The notes under the pieces: generated by a model
Database searches by the model: none
Seen by the model: the letters and a program-made list of their open reading frames with translations, nothing else
What the model was told of the DNA's origin: nothing
Source: Ricinus communis
Taxonomy: Eukaryota; Streptophyta; Magnoliopsida; Malpighiales; Euphorbiaceae
Direction of reading: 5' to 3'
DNA length: 64,000 bases
Assembly (NCBI RefSeq): GCF_019578655.1
Contig: NC_063260.1
Location: 7,566,501 to 7,630,500, forward strand
Program-made: the position numbers and the translations under genes
Shown here: piece by piece, positions 61,647 to 64,000 of the stretch
Layout of the letters: each line of letters begins with the position of its first letter
Numbering within the stretch: position 1 is the first letter of the stretch

Positions 61647-63880
61647 ATGGCAAGTTCGACAAATGATCAAGATCTGCAAAAGATGTCTCCCGTGCAGTTT
61701 ACAACCGCACCCACCATTGATGTTTCACTCTTGGCTAAAGATTCTCATCAGATGAAACATATGGTCATCAAAGAAATTGGCAAAGCTTGAAAAGATTTTG
61801 GTTTCTTTACGGTAAGCTCAAATTCTCACCTCAATTCTATTCCTCAGCTATTCTTTCCTAATCAAATTTAATTGATGTTCTGAAGTTTCTATGAATTTTC
61901 TGCCTGTTAACCAAGAGCATCAGTAAACCAAGAGGGTTCTTGCTGCTGTTTTTTCTTTTTTCTGGATTTGGGGATTTGCAGATCTTTAACCACGGAATAA
62001 GTCCTGAATGTCAACGCAAGATTCTTCGGCTTGCCAGTAGAAGAGAAAAAGAAGCTGGAGTCTGATGATGTGAACAAGCCAGGAAGATATGCGACCTTAA
62101 TTCAGGATGAAAGTGAGCGTAAGAAATTCACAAGGGAGTTTCTGAAGATTTATGCACACCCGTTAGAAGATTGAATTGGATCGGATCATGGCCTGAAAAT
62201 CCACCAAATTACAGGTGCCTAATTTCTCGTCGTTCTCATCATTAGTATGGCATGCATGCTGGTTTACTTGTTTTAGTTTTCTTCCTCATTTATTTTCAAC
62301 CATAAATGCGGTCAAAGAATTTTCATTGTTATCCTAATCAGATAAGATTGCCTTTTGTTATTAGTCTTTTCATATAAAGAGATTATGTGTAGAGTGATCA
62401 TTTTGATGAGTGTTCCCATTTTTATTTTATTTATTTAATTAAAACGGTATTTTTTTATTTTCTTTTATTGGAAAGAACGGTATACTTTAATACTGGTGTG
62501 TATGAATGTTCTATTTTATAGTTTATATATTATATTTTATAAATTCAGATACAAAATAATTTTACAGATATTTCAAAAAATATAATTAAAATGACTAATA
62601 ACATGTCAAAATGGAATGAAACGGTTGATATCATGAATAAAAAGAAATAAAATAGTTCTTGATTTTAGATTTTATTTTAAAAACTGTATTTCAACTCTTT
62701 GATTAGAACGAAGCAAATATGCTAACATTATTGCATGTAATGACCTATAAATTATATAACAGTAAATTCATTAAATTAAGTAACATAACATATGGTTAAA
62801 ATTTATAAAATTTAGAAATTTATTTGTAAATCTAAAAGTTTATATATTTTGAATAGAGTAAAAGTTAGTTTAGAATTCTATATAATTAAACTTATGTGAA
62901 ATTGGTTAAAGTTAAAGTAGATTTATTAAAATAAGTAAAATTTTTAAATAAATTTTATATTAATAAGTCAATATATTTCATAATACTAAAATGACTCTAT
63001 TAATTTTATTATTTCTATTTTATTTTTTTTCTTATAATTATTTTTAATGAAACAAATTTTTTAATAAATTTCAACCAAATATAATATAAATAAAAAATTT
63101 AACTTCCAGCGTTTATTCTTGTGACATGTTTTAAAAAGAATGATAGTTTTATTTTGAAGAAAAATATTTGAAAAGACCGATAAAATTAGGCATGATTCGT
63201 AAAATAGAAGCCTTTTTTGATTGATAGATACACGAACACACTAGAGAATTCCTGTTTCTGAAAATTTAAAATTCTAACCACTTCTGCATATGATTTAATC
63301 ATGAAACAGGCCAAAGATGAAAGCATACACCACAGAAATGAGAAGCCTGAGCTGTGAAATTTTTGGCGGTATCATGGAAAGTCTGAACATGAATCCCACA
63401 TATTGGCAACATAAGATAGAACAAGGAATGCAAATGAGTATAAACAACTATCAATCAACAGTTTCTCAATCTAACATCCTGACAGGAGCAGCACCACGTA
63501 CAGACCATACTATAATCACTATTCTTCTACAGAGTAGTCCTGGCCTTCATGTCATGAACCCTAGTGATGGGACTTCGAAGGCTTGCATACAACTCAAGTG
63601 TTCCTTACATATCCTAGTTGGGGATCATCTTGAAATGCTTAGCAATGGCATGTACAAGAGTATTCTGCACCGGGCGATACCAGCAGCTAGTGCAGGTTAA
63701 GGAAGGTTATCTATTGCTAGTTTCCATAGCTTTGCCATGGATGAGGTGGTGGAGCCTGCTATGGAATTGATAGACGACAATCATCCAAAGGGTTATAAGG
63801 GGAGCAGCTTAAGAGACTACCTGAAGCATCTCTCTTCTAAAGAATCAAAGCCCTTTATTGAAACTCTTATCATAAAATAG
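61647..63880 (+). pseudogene. 2-oxoglutarate/Fe(II)-dependent dioxygenase pseudogene
   Basis: Three exons with GT-AG limits: 61647-61811, 61982-62214, 63310-63880. The gene is of the plant specialised-metabolism DOXC type: D-F-G-F-F then N-H-G-I in the N-domain, T-I-L-L-Q and P-G-L-H-V-M in the core, and a C-terminal S-L-R-D-Y-L block as in DMR6-like and hyoscyamine-6-hydroxylase-like enzymes. Lesions: TGA at codon 48 (61788-61790), a frameshift and probable deletion early in exon 2 (about 62015), further disruption near 62172, and TAA at 63698-63700. The first iron ligand of the His-x-Asp pair is Arg (CGT at 63497-63499). The Asp (63503-63505), the distal His (63668-63670) and the Arg-x-Ser pair remain. 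A MITE copy lies in intron 2. The substrate is unknown. Confidence 0.88.
62788..63085 (-). repeat. MITE-like element, family M1 copy C, in intron 2 of the dioxygenase pseudogene
   Basis: Its reverse complement begins near ATATTTGGTTGAAATTTATT and carries the block TATTGACTTATTAATATAAA shared with copy B, ending near AAATTTTATAAATTTTAACC. Same size as copies A and B, opposite orientation. No coding capacity. Confidence 0.55.
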
Positions 63881-64000
63881 TCAACTGAAAAATAAACTCT
63901 ATTCCCAACAATGATACAATAAAAGAAGAAAACAAAATAAATTAGCCAATTTTTCCATTATCGATTGGTCTCCTTTTAAATACAGATTGGAGAGTGATTT
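63881..64000. other. 3' flank of the dioxygenase pseudogene to window end
   Basis: Contains AATAAA at 63892-63897 and 'caataaaag' near 63927, possible polyadenylation signals left from the former gene. Nothing else is seen. Confidence 0.4.

Overview
This is an AT-rich plant nuclear window. The genes have short GT-AG introns, one encodes a DYW-type PPR protein, two proteins carry plastid-type leaders, and the intergenic DNA is full of LTR, Mutator, Helitron-like and MITE-like repeats. A core eudicot is clear; Malpighiales is only a weak impression. No rRNA, tRNA or CRISPR feature was recognised.

Layout. 1-6231 is gene-free. 6232-11345 is a complete but dead Ty1/Copia retrotransposon, with 424-bp LTRs and a TATAT target duplication. 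11346-21240 is gene-free, with microsatellites and an old Helitron-like fragment. 21409-22989 is an intronless plastid-type phospholipase A1 (PLA1-I class). 22990-35333 is gene-free. 35334-40354 is a precisely delimited Mutator-like element (MULE) with 154-bp terminal inverted repeats and a perfect 9-bp target duplication. It holds a broken transposase reading right and a broken GRF-zinc-finger/coiled-coil/membrane gene reading left. 41016-44370 is a seven-exon RGG-box mRNA-binding protein (RGGA/SERBP1 type). 45872-47917 is an intronless mitochondrial-type PPR-DYW editing factor. 49136-51037 (minus) is an eight-exon RAB1/RABD2 small GTPase. 54116 starts a small single-pass membrane protein whose 3' end is uncertain. 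56059-58146 (minus) is a six-exon plastid FAD monooxygenase of the CTF2A type. 59532-61502 holds three tandem Helitron-like units. 61647-63880 is a three-exon 2-oxoglutarate dioxygenase pseudogene with a MITE in its last intron.

The intact genes look like housekeeping and organelle genes: lipid cleavage, mRNA binding, organelle RNA editing, ER-to-Golgi traffic and plastid redox. There is no sign that they form one pathway. From memory, PLA1, RGGA and the PPR-DYW gene occur in the same order as Arabidopsis At4g16820, At4g16830 and At4g16835, so they probably form a conserved microsyntenic block, here stretched by about 18 kb of repeat-rich DNA. The most unusual object is the MULE. Its two convergent genes recall maize MuDR, but the second gene is a GRF zinc-finger/transmembrane gene instead of mudrB.
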